From: a virus
Virus record (IMG/VR): IMGVR_UViG_3300035698_014414
Coordinates: 1 to 20,113 of that record
Strand: one strand, 5' to 3'
DNA length: 20,113 nt
How positions within the stretch are numbered: the first letter of the stretch is position 1; the number at the start of each line of letters is the position of its first letter. The notes under the pieces were generated by a model. That model was given only the letters and a program-made list of their open reading frames with translations. It was not told the DNA's origin and did no database searches. Positions 7,001-14,549 of this stretch are shown piece by piece. The position numbers and the translations under genes are program-made.

Positions 7001-7261
7001 ATTAAAAAGGATTCACTCTCACGGGAAGTAATAGAAATGATGTATTTCCCTGCAGAAATAGAAGCCTTGTCAAAATTTATATATGATCCATCTGGAAAGA
7101 AATATAATTGCGATATCACAATAGCATCATGTGAGGCTGAGGTTATAGTAAAGGAAGCTGAGTTTGTTGTAATCAAATCAAGAGAGAAGTCAATAACCGA
7201 ACTTGCTGGAGTTATTAGATTCAGAAGAAGAAATGGAAAACTTACAAAACAATTAATATGA
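4049..7261 (+). CDS. terL: terminase large subunit precursor containing an intein
   Basis: The 1070-residue precursor encodes the DNA-packaging ATPase/nuclease. Before the intein there is a Walker A-like GRQEGFSEK (160-168), with Phe in place of the usual lysine, and a Walker B-like PTFVLYEEIGKG (255-266, acidic pair Glu261-Glu262). Residues 297-682 form the intein. Splicing would join WQVFIG (291-296) to TGGDMDEGG (683-691), restoring the coupling motif and giving a 684-residue enzyme, a normal TerL size. The C-terminal half has a nuclease-like arrangement: Asp862 in GGVDSYDQDEA, Glu932 in KINIEYSN and Asp1022 in CDITIASC are my candidate metal ligands. The start overlaps the upstream stop and the end overlaps the portal start (ATGA both times). 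The protein would dock on the portal and pump DNA into the prohead. Confidence 0.88.
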   Translation: MRFRDTKRFSPVVELGDTPHRDDYYHIKPSLITDELIQSGEHFVDDEWWDRQHERCQDGFTIKDAIEPGGDFLIDGVDCFWSKDKRDCYIPMYDLHIKDRTVHISGRFYFYLNFWSIYARVVGTKRKAVIPPRFISLDFFFSRRIEMMFDQSKDGQELKGRQEGFSEKCAGMLIGYNYTFIPASVNVIVAGVQEDADKTFGNCVRGLDYLKNTQFYKEKGRLSVTDGISTAKNYHSEIHALTANHKPQAVSRLSPTFVLYEEIGKGHKKWSLKVAGFVKPSIYTEGMKTGWQVFIGCVCAGTKVWTNNGELVNIEDLKQSDGILGYNGTGVNKEPITNMNPPRQKPCYRITTSGGNTLECSNDHPLMWSKNHFTKQDKSKDIFQRKAIKFKKTEDVKVGDQLITIEEVPIFGNREEKNAKLFGLLVGDGNYSHDFTPVLSVADNEIYDWVNSNYDTKDYKTFPLTDGRIFHNVAIRKFTHLLKDNKMRGQSGISKRLPDDIDSYNKKSLAEFIGGYYDADGNVYINGKRSRVVLTSKVYLLLEQVKYQLRKFGIHSSICEEKRHSVSIGYEGAQPIIFRLYINSFDSIKKFHDNIPLLCNHKKELLQEIISNDRKDRKKIDKAVFVYDEDNKKGKYFIGMTEMSGLKYEIVSKIEYIGMQDVYNLTAGDTHTYIANGFVTSNTGGDMDEGGYDLEQRHFFPNKYNILAFKNVFEKEIDPTGDEVGHFTGKQWFHIVDDDGNPLVQKSLKAIEKEILESDEDERHLQRSQWATTASDALMRSTVGFFGENVCEYLRKRNQYIMSHREERVLRRGRLVPINSTKPWDGVKFVLDEKEGWIEILEEPELDYDDKPFTDLYKGGVDSYDQDEAHTSDSKGAMIIKKGFRKDSKSPHYNTTVAMIVERPTEKEGGAPVFYFHTILAAIYYNAKINIEYSNLRIFDHYINNGYEVLLHERPRLAFAGKIQRSQVSNRYGTDKSLKPQILAIKKDSLSREVIEMMYFPAEIEALSKFIYDPSGKKYNCDITIASCEAEVIVKEAEFVVIKSREKSITELAGVIRFRRRNGKLTKQLI
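4937..6094 (+). mobile_element. intein with LAGLIDADG homing endonuclease inside terL
   Basis: This 386-residue in-frame element begins at Cys297 (CVCAGTKVW, with Thr at intein position 6 and Val at 8, as in block A) and ends at Asn682, before Thr683 as +1 residue (TYIANGFVTSN then T). Block B is GNTLECSNDHPL. Block F/G is VYNLTAGDTHTYIANGF onward, with Ser rather than His before the final Asn. The two endonuclease motifs are LFGLLVGDG (421-429, Asp428) and IGGYYDADG (513-521, Asp520), with RLPDDI between them. The open frame is intact, so splicing and homing may both be active. It is more AT-rich than the gene: by hand count 15 of 60 G+C at 5401-5460 against 24 of 60 at 6181-6240. That fits recent acquisition. 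Confidence 0.9.
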
Positions 7262-9930
7262 GCAGTCGACCATCATTATACGTTTCAGAAGGCGAGAAGG
7301 ATCTTCAATGGATAAAAGATTATGCCAACTATCTTTCCAGGCACCGATCGGTAGGGATTAATGGAAAATTTGACATTATGATGTGGAACTATTATAATGA
7401 TGAATTCGACGATGATAGGTTTAATTACTTTTTGGAATTTGGAGAAAATGATTTACCGGCCCAACCAAGGCATATACCAATACAACGACATCTCATAGAT
7501 CTTTTAGTATCTGAATTAACATCGCGCGCCTTACCATTATCTACTTCTACAATAGACCAGGGATCTATTGATGATAAGCAGAAGGACATAGTGATGGGTG
7601 CCATAGCTAAAATGAGAGACGGAGTTAGAAACTCTAAAAATACAATGAATGTGAAGATGGTTTCTGTACAACAAAAGGCAGAACAACTTCAGTCACTTGC
7701 TCAGCAGGAACCTCAAAATGCTGAACAGCAAAAAGAAATCGAAAGAATTAAAGCATCTCTTCCATTAATACTTTCCCAAATAGAATTTGTAACCAATAAT
7801 CTTGAGTCTGAAGGAAGATTAATTGATGAAGTAGCCAGTGAGACTGAACGGTTTTACAGATACGACTATGAGGATATAAAAGAAGAACTTGCTGATGGCA
7901 TACTCATAAAGCTTAAAGAAGTCTTAAAGATTCATTCAGAAATTAAAAAAGCATTCATTCAGAATTGTGTTACCGGCCGGCATTATTATTATGTTGACCA
8001 GATGGAAGACAATAAACATCCAATCTTTAGAGCCGTTGATTCAACAAAAGTGTTCTTTCCAAGGATATCCGGAATAGACAGAGTTAATAAGGGGCCCTGG
8101 GTTGTTATATCTGAAATGAAATCATGGCAGCAAATAGCCGTTCAGCATGGTTCTAAAATCGTAAGAGAATACGGAAAAGAGAAACTTGAGGAATACGAGC
8201 AGAAGTATAATGCTGATGATAATGGAAATGCATATGTAGCCACAAGCAAAGGAGCCATGGATAACATTGGTGCTTATGGCGGAACCCCTGATTCAGAAGA
8301 AGGTATTCGTATCGACAAGGTGTTCTTTAAGGTACCAAGAGAAGAGAAAGTAAAGTTTTCGCCAAACCCATTCAGACCCGGACTATACTTTAAACATTTT
8401 ATTGATCCAAACGCAAAGGTTATTAATGATGATGTTTACAAATATGATGCATCCAATCAGGAATATGTAAGTATAGCTAATCCTGATGATAGGATTAGAA
8501 AGATAGATGCTGTATCATATAATATCAATAAGGGACAAACTATTGAGTATTACTATACTAATGACATCTATGAAGCCACGGTAATCAATAATGACATTGT
8601 GGTTAATGCTCGCAAAAAAAGATTCGTTCCACGCGAGGAAAAAGAACATGGTGATGTTAATCTTCCAGTATTCGGAAGAACGCATTCATCTTATGGTGAT
8701 CGCCCATACAGTTTAATTAAGGCAACAAAAGATATTCAAGACCTTTATGATGTAGTTCATACACAACGAGAACTGATGATCGCCCTTGCCGGTGCAAAAT
8801 CCATATTCTTTGATAGAAGTCAGAAACCGGAAGATATGTCAGATAATGATTGGCAGTATCAAAGAAAGATGGGTACTATCAATATTCAGACAATGGATTC
8901 TAATGGTAATCCAAGAAGAACAAATTTCAATCAGTGGACAATGGTTGACCTTAGCCTGTCTCCTGCTATTCAATATCTTGATGTTATGTTATCAAGTTTG
9001 GAAGAGAATATGGGTAATATCATTGGTGTACCACGCCAACGACAAGCACAGGTACAGGATAGTGACCAGGTAGGCACATTTAAGGAGAGTATTAAGCGTT
9101 CTTACATTATGACGGAGATACTCTTCAATAACCATGAAGAAGTCCTTGAGGAAGCTCTCACGCACATGGTAAACCTTGCTGGAAGGCATGCTTATCGTAA
9201 TGGTGGAAAACTTGAAGTTAGCGATGGTAGTTTTGGCAGAAAGATCCTTAATATTCCACCAGAACTTTATAAAAACATTCAACTAAAGGTTCAGGTTATG
9301 AGTTCAGGGAAATCCGAAATGAGAATGAATGAACTCAGGGAACTTGCCGCGGTACATTTTAAGGGTGGAGGACTTCCATTCAATTCACTTGTTCATATCT
9401 ACAATTCAGATACCCTTCGTGAAATGGAAAGTAAGGTCATGCATTTTACTGCAGAAGCGAACAGATTGGCCGGAAAAGCAGAGAAAGACCAATTCGAAAG
9501 CCAAAAAGCAATGCAGATGGAGTTTGCTCAATTCCAACAGCAGTATGATTCATTCTGGAAACAGAAACAACTTGAACTTGAAACTTTCAAGATGAAGTAT
9601 GATCAAAAGAACTCTGAATTTGAAAACTTCTTAAAGAAAGAAGAGAACGATATAGCCAAACTGAAGTTAAAAGTTGATACAGAACTTAGCGTTATGGAAC
9701 TTCAGAATGAAAAAGAGAGCGAAGACAATGTTCTTATTTCAAATAATATTAATGCCAGGATTGATCAGAAGTTAAAGGCGATAGAAATGGAAATGAATTT
9801 CCTTATAAATAAGAGCCAGATGGCACTTGACAGGAAACATGGAGATGATTCGCACGTTGAAAAACTGAAAGATATCGAGATGAAAAAGACATCTAAGAAG
9901 CTCGTAAAAGAGCATGCGAGTGATAAGTAA
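7258..9930 (+). CDS. portal protein with long C-terminal coiled coil
   Basis: This 890-residue protein follows the terminase with an ATGA overlap, the usual position of the portal. Residues about 35-95 (YYNDEFDDDRFNYF, then DLPAQPRHIPIQRHLIDLLV) fit the start of large Bacteroidota phage portals, where a Pro-rich loop precedes a helix ending in an LLVSEL/LLxGE-like motif. Residues about 480-650 (DRPYSLIKATKDIQDLYDVV, then GNIIGVPRQRQ) fit the portal core that forms the dodecameric ring at one capsid vertex. From about residue 725 to the end the sequence is almost entirely charged helix (EAEK/QQ/KLKLK-type), far longer than a simple portal tail. This may be an extended crown or barrel, or an internal scaffold-like extension. 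The portal call is firm; the role of the extension is inferred. Confidence 0.82.
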   Translation: MSSRPSLYVSEGEKDLQWIKDYANYLSRHRSVGINGKFDIMMWNYYNDEFDDDRFNYFLEFGENDLPAQPRHIPIQRHLIDLLVSELTSRALPLSTSTIDQGSIDDKQKDIVMGAIAKMRDGVRNSKNTMNVKMVSVQQKAEQLQSLAQQEPQNAEQQKEIERIKASLPLILSQIEFVTNNLESEGRLIDEVASETERFYRYDYEDIKEELADGILIKLKEVLKIHSEIKKAFIQNCVTGRHYYYVDQMEDNKHPIFRAVDSTKVFFPRISGIDRVNKGPWVVISEMKSWQQIAVQHGSKIVREYGKEKLEEYEQKYNADDNGNAYVATSKGAMDNIGAYGGTPDSEEGIRIDKVFFKVPREEKVKFSPNPFRPGLYFKHFIDPNAKVINDDVYKYDASNQEYVSIANPDDRIRKIDAVSYNINKGQTIEYYYTNDIYEATVINNDIVVNARKKRFVPREEKEHGDVNLPVFGRTHSSYGDRPYSLIKATKDIQDLYDVVHTQRELMIALAGAKSIFFDRSQKPEDMSDNDWQYQRKMGTINIQTMDSNGNPRRTNFNQWTMVDLSLSPAIQYLDVMLSSLEENMGNIIGVPRQRQAQVQDSDQVGTFKESIKRSYIMTEILFNNHEEVLEEALTHMVNLAGRHAYRNGGKLEVSDGSFGRKILNIPPELYKNIQLKVQVMSSGKSEMRMNELRELAAVHFKGGGLPFNSLVHIYNSDTLREMESKVMHFTAEANRLAGKAEKDQFESQKAMQMEFAQFQQQYDSFWKQKQLELETFKMKYDQKNSEFENFLKKEENDIAKLKLKVDTELSVMELQNEKESEDNVLISNNINARIDQKLKAIEMEMNFLINKSQMALDRKHGDDSHVEKLKDIEMKKTSKKLVKEHASDK

Positions 9931-9931
9931 C

Positions 9932-9962
9932 TTGACAATCAATTATATATTCAATAGATTTG
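9932..9962 (+). promoter_or_regulatory. Bacteroidota-type promoter for the capsid genes
   Basis: TTG at 9932-9934, a 20-base spacer, then TAGATTTG at 9955-9962. This fits the known Bacteroides primary-sigma pattern (TTTG or TTG near -33, TAnnTTTG near -7). Transcription would begin about 7 bases downstream, leaving a short A/T-rich leader before the ATG at 9986. TTGACA with 17 bases to TAGATT also resembles a sigma70 promoter. It lies in one of the few intergenic gaps, right before the scaffold and capsid genes. Confidence 0.6.
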
Positions 9963-9985
9963 TATAAATTTAAAACAGTAAACAG

Positions 9986-11065
9986 ATGACAAAGAGAAAA
10001 GTATTTTTCGCAGATGAAGATCTCGGTATCGGAGAATTCGATGCCAAATCATTCCTCTCAGGGGGTGCTGAAGAATCAGTAGATCCCCCCAGTGATCCGC
10101 CTGAAGATCCACCGGCAGATCCACCGCCTACCGATCCGCCATCAACCGATCCACCTAAAGACCCACCAGAGACTTTCGTAACAGAAGATCCTCAATGGAA
10201 GTATTTACATGAGACCTATCCTGATGCTGAAATTCCAGAATCTATTAGGAGTAAGGCAGAACTCTCACCAGAGGAAAATGTAAAACTCGTTAATGAGTTT
10301 ATAAGCAAAAGTGTAAAGCCAGTTGATTCTGATGATCCATTTATTAAAGAATATATGGAAGCCAAGAAAGTTGAAGGCTTTACCGTTGATCGTTGGCTTA
10401 ATGGTGTTCAGGAAACACAAAGCATTCTTTCACTCCCAACAAGGGAACTTTTAGAGAAAGCTTACGCTTGGGAATCTAAACGTAAAAATCTTGATTGGTC
10501 TGATGATGATATTAAGACACGTCTTGATGGTATGGATAAGATTGCTATGGAAAGGGAAGCTGACAGCGTAAGACAAGGCGTAAAGACAGCACAAACACAA
10601 AGAATGTCAGAGCACCATAAAGAAACAAGACGCGTGCTTGAAGCAGAAACATTACCAGCTACTGAGGTTGCACAAAAAGCCGAAGTAGAATCATATATTG
10701 AAAGCATTAAAGAAAATGTCTCCATCGGAGGATTTAAATTCGAAACTGCTGAACGCGATACATATATCGAAGACGTTCGAAGGATGACAGAGAAAAAGAT
10801 CGTTGATATCGGAGGTACACCCACAATCGCGAGCGAAGTGGATATGTTACTTAGTGAAATCTTAGCCGACCCACAACGGGCTTTTCACGAACTTTTACCT
10901 ACACTCATAATGATCAAAACAGGAAAGATCAAAAGATACACTTCTGATTTGGTTGAAAGGGAGAAGGATAAAGTTCTTAATACGATGAAGAGAGAGCCAG
11001 AAGATACTCCAGGCGGTAGTTCCGAATCGGGCTACAAGTCTGAGGGTTTCATGAGAGGTGAATAG
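9986..11065 (+). CDS. probable scaffold or capsid-assembly protein with DPP repeat
   Basis: This 359-residue acidic, helical protein lies between portal and major capsid genes, where the scaffold normally sits. It has an N-terminal short segment (VFFADEDLGIGEFDAKSFL), a Pro-rich linker with seven Asp-Pro-Pro units (residues 33-61), and a mostly helical remainder rich in Glu, Lys and Arg with coiled-coil potential around residues 170-240. The C-terminus is Gly/Ser-rich (GGSSESGYKSEGFMRGE). No protease triad was recognised, so it appears to be a scaffold without a fused protease. It is the first gene behind the Bacteroidota-type promoter. The role is inferred from position and composition. A minor virion protein is the main alternative. 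Confidence 0.55.
   Translation: MTKRKVFFADEDLGIGEFDAKSFLSGGAEESVDPPSDPPEDPPADPPPTDPPSTDPPKDPPETFVTEDPQWKYLHETYPDAEIPESIRSKAELSPEENVKLVNEFISKSVKPVDSDDPFIKEYMEAKKVEGFTVDRWLNGVQETQSILSLPTRELLEKAYAWESKRKNLDWSDDDIKTRLDGMDKIAMEREADSVRQGVKTAQTQRMSEHHKETRRVLEAETLPATEVAQKAEVESYIESIKENVSIGGFKFETAERDTYIEDVRRMTEKKIVDIGGTPTIASEVDMLLSEILADPQRAFHELLPTLIMIKTGKIKRYTSDLVEREKDKVLNTMKREPEDTPGGSSESGYKSEGFMRGE
10082..10168 (+). repeat. in-frame Asp-Pro-Pro repeat tract
   Basis: Seven DPP units begin at residues 33, 37, 41, 45, 50, 55 and 59 of the scaffold-like protein, separated by one or two residues (S, E, A, PT, ST, K). At the DNA level the unit is GATCC followed by two or three bases ending in CC, with one GACCC variant. 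This GATCC-rich repeat could expand or contract by slippage and probably encodes a stiff extended linker. Confidence 0.85.
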
Positions 11066-11096
11066 GAAACTAATTCCCTTGCTCATACTAATTATT

Positions 11097-11110
11097 AAAT
11101 AATTACAATT
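11097..11110 (+). promoter_or_regulatory. A/T-rich non-SD leader of the capsid gene
   Basis: AAATAATTACAATT directly precedes the ATG at 11111. It is the same element, at the same distance from the start, as the leaders at 103-116 and 1703-1716, differing in only three of 14 bases. No SD is present, although this gene must be very highly translated. Confidence 0.5.
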
Positions 11111-12595
11111 ATGGCAAGATTACTTCCTGGCCCGGTAACGACTGTAGCACAAGAGTCGATATCTGGTCGTATGTTGCTGGAAAATGGAGCCAAAGATCCT
11201 GATTTTATTCCAACGATCTTCTCCATGTTTCCGGAAGAGGCCGGCTTGATTTCTTTGCTCGACGCTAAGAACTACAAAACAAAAGGCCTAAACTATAGCT
11301 CTAATTTCCTTACGGGATCAAAATTCAGAGCCGTAACGTCTAATCATATTCAGTTTAAAATTCATCAAAGCGACTATCGGAAAGAACATTTCCGTTCTGG
11401 CCCTGATGGAGTAACTTATGTTGATTATTCAAATGCTTCCTATCCTGGTCTGAATAAAGGCGAATTTTATATTTTCCTTGACAGTAACTATATCAGCGGA
11501 TATGATGTCATGCTGATGGCAGACGGAACAACACATCTTTATGCAGTGGACAAAACCGGCCCCGAAGAAGTTTCCGGTGGTGTGTTCAGGTATAAAGTAA
11601 AAGTTGATGGTGAAAACCTCGACGAATATGCAGACCCTACTATGATGGAAGAGGGTGACGAAATTCAAGGATCATACAATAAGTACCCACATGACTTTTC
11701 AACTGGTGGTGCAGAACAGTATGAATTCCACGGTTTCGGAGATGCTTACTTAACCCTTCAGAGGTTTAAGATTTCATGGTCTGGTACAGCTAAAGCCATG
11801 GACGGAAAGAAAGCTACTGGTCGCTGGGTACAGCATGGTAGTTATAAAGAAAAAGCATTCATCACAGAAGCTGACGAAAAGATGATGAAGAAACTGGCCA
11901 AGGCTCAGAACTTCCAACTCTTCGAAGGAAAAGGAACTGTTTCAAGGGAAACCAAGAAAGTAGTCCTTACCAACGATGAAGGAAAAGAGATCCTTTCCGG
12001 TTCCGGACTCATGTATTCAGGTGACGGCCCGATTGAATTTCCAATCAACAATGGCTGGAGCCAAAAAGTTCTTGAGAACTTCCTTACAAACATCGATTCA
12101 TATATCCGTCCCAATGAGACTGGAAAACGTGAGGCTGCTATCTTTATGCATCCTACTGCGTATATGAATATGATGCAAGTTCTAAAGACTATGGGTGCCA
12201 CACAGAATAACAACATTGTCGGTGACGGTGATGACAAGGTTCTGAATGACACTTATGCCGGTTATACTATTGGTGGACTCCACTTGTATTTTAACCGTAC
12301 TCCTTATATGCAGAATCGCCCGGGCAAAGTGCTCAAGGATGGTTCTAAATCAAACGAATGGGATTCTGTCGTTGTGCCTCTCGGACTTACTGAAGGTGGA
12401 GAACGTGGAATTCAGCTTGTACAGCTGAGACCCCTCGTTGAAGGTACTGTTTCTGGTATCGATGCCGGTGGTAACGTATCAAGTGATATTGATGGTTCAT
12501 CCAAACATGCGCTTATCCAGAATGGTATAATCTCACAGGTGCAGGTAATCAAAACTTACCGCCCTATCGCTAACAATCTTGTTACATCCCAATAA
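11111..12595 (+). CDS. major capsid protein (HK97-fold type, inferred)
   Basis: This 494-residue protein follows the scaffold-like gene and is the right size for the large major capsid proteins of Bacteroidota podoviruses. Features that fit are the N-terminal MARLLPGPVTTVAQ arm, a long mixed central region, and the segment at about residues 295-360 (ILSGSGLMYSGDG, then a helix with NFLTNIDSYI and IFMHPTAYMNMM). This last segment resembles the loop-helix-strand region that I recall in capsid proteins of this group. It has the shared non-SD leader and lies downstream of the promoter at 9932. I see no catalytic motif. It would form the icosahedral shell after assembly on the scaffold. Position gives most of the support; the fold is inferred. 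Confidence 0.75.
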   Translation: MARLLPGPVTTVAQESISGRMLLENGAKDPDFIPTIFSMFPEEAGLISLLDAKNYKTKGLNYSSNFLTGSKFRAVTSNHIQFKIHQSDYRKEHFRSGPDGVTYVDYSNASYPGLNKGEFYIFLDSNYISGYDVMLMADGTTHLYAVDKTGPEEVSGGVFRYKVKVDGENLDEYADPTMMEEGDEIQGSYNKYPHDFSTGGAEQYEFHGFGDAYLTLQRFKISWSGTAKAMDGKKATGRWVQHGSYKEKAFITEADEKMMKKLAKAQNFQLFEGKGTVSRETKKVVLTNDEGKEILSGSGLMYSGDGPIEFPINNGWSQKVLENFLTNIDSYIRPNETGKREAAIFMHPTAYMNMMQVLKTMGATQNNNIVGDGDDKVLNDTYAGYTIGGLHLYFNRTPYMQNRPGKVLKDGSKSNEWDSVVVPLGLTEGGERGIQLVQLRPLVEGTVSGIDAGGNVSSDIDGSSKHALIQNGIISQVQVIKTYRPIANNLVTSQ

Positions 12596-12604
12596 TTTAT
12601 AGAC

Positions 12605-13774
12605 ATGGAAAAAGAAACAGTTAAACAGATAATCTTTACCAGAGAGGTATACAAAAAAAATTCTTGGTTTATTCCCATTGAAAGAGTTGGGAATGTTTAT
12701 ATAACCGGCCAGGAAGATCTAAGTACGGATCAGAAAACAGGCAAGTCACCTCTCTCGAGTGAAGAAGAAGAAAAATATCCATTTGTTATCGACCCATTCG
12801 ACTTTCATCAGGTTGCGCATCTCCATAAGTTTGATCTTACGGATAATTATTATGCCGCGATTTACAATCTGATTATTGCTTCGAGGATGGTAGCAGAAAG
12901 TGAAACGGAATATAAGAAAACGCCTATTAAGTTTGTTGGTTACTTTTTTGACAAACAGAAAGATGCTGTTAATGACAACTCCAAGGAAGATCAAATTTTT
13001 GAAGCACAGACATTGATTCGTGCTGCTTCTTTGGATAAGCATAAGCATGTTGCGACGTTATTGAACTATTTCGTAAAGGGTAAGTTTTATATCCCGGTCA
13101 CCAGTATCTCACCTGAAATGTTGAAAAACAGGCTTATTAAAGCTTGTTACGAACATACAGATGAGGTCAAGAAGTGCTTTCCTAAGTACAATAAGGGCAT
13201 TGAGAAATTCTCATTCGTCCTCGAGCTTCTCGATTATGAGCTCATCAGAGAGACCGAGAGAGGTGAGTTCTTTTACGAGACTGAACCTCTTGGCTCTTCC
13301 ATTGATGAAGTTATCGCTAAGTTCGCCAAGTATGAAGGACAGGATATTCGAAGGCTGCTTGAAGTTAAACTGCAAAAAAGGAAACAAGGACTTCCTATTG
13401 AAGAACGTGAAGACCCTACATCATTCCAATCAAGGATTAAAGACTTGAAGGTAATGTATGTTGATGGTCAACTCGATACTTTTAAGAAGGGCTTGCTTAA
13501 GCTGAATGCTGACTTTCCTGAGCTGGTTAGCGATCAGCAGTATGCTGACGAGATGGACAAACTTGAATCTTGGGTAGAGAAACCAAAAAAGGAGGAAGTA
13601 TCGGAACGAGAAAAACTCCTGGTTACTTTACAGAAGAAAGGCCTTGAAAAACTGCAATCATCTATAAAACATCACAGCACCCCTTACGTTGAGGAAGAAT
13701 GTGCTGAGTTCTGGGACGATGAGGAAAAGTTAATAGAGTACATGATTGATAAAAAACTGAATAATGTTCAATAA
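12605..13774 (+). CDS. unassigned capsid-module protein
   Basis: This 389-residue charged protein begins 10 bases after the capsid gene stop and overlaps the next gene by 11 bases. The first part (IIFTREVYKKNSWFIPIERV, then NVYITGQEDLS) looks like a short beta region, followed by long helical Lys/Glu-rich segments (about residues 225-390). There is no signal peptide, membrane segment or enzyme motif. Its position right after the capsid gene suggests a minor capsid, auxiliary or assembly protein. I do not recognise the family. Confidence 0.7.
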   Translation: MEKETVKQIIFTREVYKKNSWFIPIERVGNVYITGQEDLSTDQKTGKSPLSSEEEEKYPFVIDPFDFHQVAHLHKFDLTDNYYAAIYNLIIASRMVAESETEYKKTPIKFVGYFFDKQKDAVNDNSKEDQIFEAQTLIRAASLDKHKHVATLLNYFVKGKFYIPVTSISPEMLKNRLIKACYEHTDEVKKCFPKYNKGIEKFSFVLELLDYELIRETERGEFFYETEPLGSSIDEVIAKFAKYEGQDIRRLLEVKLQKRKQGLPIEEREDPTSFQSRIKDLKVMYVDGQLDTFKKGLLKLNADFPELVSDQQYADEMDKLESWVEKPKKEEVSEREKLLVTLQKKGLEKLQSSIKHHSTPYVEEECAEFWDDEEKLIEYMIDKKLNNVQ

Positions 13775-14516
13775 TTCCGAGGATATATTCAAGTCTTTCC
13801 TTTACGGTATTCGTAAAAGTAATACGCGTACCGTAAAGCCGGAGACTTTTGTTATAATTTGGAACGAGTGGGCTTTAAAAGACTGGAAGGAACTAAATCA
13901 TTTTCATGATAGAGGGCCCGAGGTTGATAAGATCATTCGTGATAAACTTCAGAATCTGATAAGGTGGTTTTGGTATGCACCATATGTTGGGAATAAATGG
14001 AGATTCGATCTTCCTGATGGAACGTATCTTGAAGGAGTGCAAAAGAATCCTTACTCAACAAGCACCCTTTCGGACCGGCCTGAGGTTATGCCTAAATATG
14101 CCAGGCATTTGTCTGCACAATTTAAGCTTAATTATAACACGAATACTTCTCAACAGTGTAGTCTCAAAGGATTAAGCGATTTTCTTGATGCAACAGAAGC
14201 ATTTAACGATGATATTGCAGTATTAAGAAAGTCATATTACTTAAAACCTTCTGATGATCGCATCTATTATAAAATAGAGAATGGTAGTGTTCATGTGGAT
14301 AACGGTTTTCATACCGAACCCGATATGATGCTCCTTGAATATTTGAAGGAACTCAATCAAATGAGCGTGCTAAGTGATGTCTTTAGTTATGATATCGATT
14401 TAACACAACAACAGATACAGGAAGTTATTACCTCTGCTGTTCGTATTCATTTGGAGAATCTTTCAAGTCCACGTTATCAATCAATGCTCAACGAAAATGC
14501 ACAAAGGCATAAGTAA
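13764..14516 (+). CDS. unassigned protein of the head/neck module
   Basis: This 250-residue protein starts within the end of the previous gene (11-base overlap), so the two are probably translationally coupled. Helical ends (WNEWALKDWKELNHFHDR and, near the C-terminus, QQQIQEVITSAVRIHLENL) flank a central beta region with SYYLKPSDDRIYYKIENG. This helix-beta-helix arrangement resembles proteins I recall among the neck or head-completion genes of Bacteroidota phages, which would fit a role in closing the portal vertex. No motif proves this. No signal peptide or membrane segment is present. Confidence 0.65.
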   Translation: MFNNSEDIFKSFLYGIRKSNTRTVKPETFVIIWNEWALKDWKELNHFHDRGPEVDKIIRDKLQNLIRWFWYAPYVGNKWRFDLPDGTYLEGVQKNPYSTSTLSDRPEVMPKYARHLSAQFKLNYNTNTSQQCSLKGLSDFLDATEAFNDDIAVLRKSYYLKPSDDRIYYKIENGSVHVDNGFHTEPDMMLLEYLKELNQMSVLSDVFSYDIDLTQQQIQEVITSAVRIHLENLSSPRYQSMLNENAQRHK

Positions 14517-14520
14517 GAAG

Positions 14521-14533
14521 AATAATTACAATT
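14521..14533 (+). promoter_or_regulatory. leader element related to the capsid gene leader, with palindrome
   Basis: AATAATTACAATT is identical to bases 11098-11110 before the capsid gene, but here lies 16 bases farther from its ATG (14550). It runs into AATTTTAAAATT (14530-14541), a perfect 12-base palindrome. This may be a translation or mRNA-stability element shared by the two abundant structural genes. Confidence 0.4.
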
Positions 14534-14549
14534 TTAAAATTCACATAAT

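Noticed and set aside
10462-10824. 120-residue reverse-strand open frame inside the scaffold-like gene
   Set aside because: Antisense shadow of a well supported gene; Ser/Ile-rich low-complexity translation and no start signal.
11064-11076. GGAA/TTCC mini hairpin before the capsid gene, considered as a terminator
   Set aside because: Only four pairs and no T-run; a terminator here would also uncouple the capsid gene from its promoter.
11905-12252. 115-residue reverse-strand open frame inside the capsid gene
   Set aside because: Antisense shadow of the capsid gene, with no domain sense.
13975-14175. 66-residue + frame inside the gene at 13764
   Set aside because: Out-of-frame shadow of a gene with stronger coding character.
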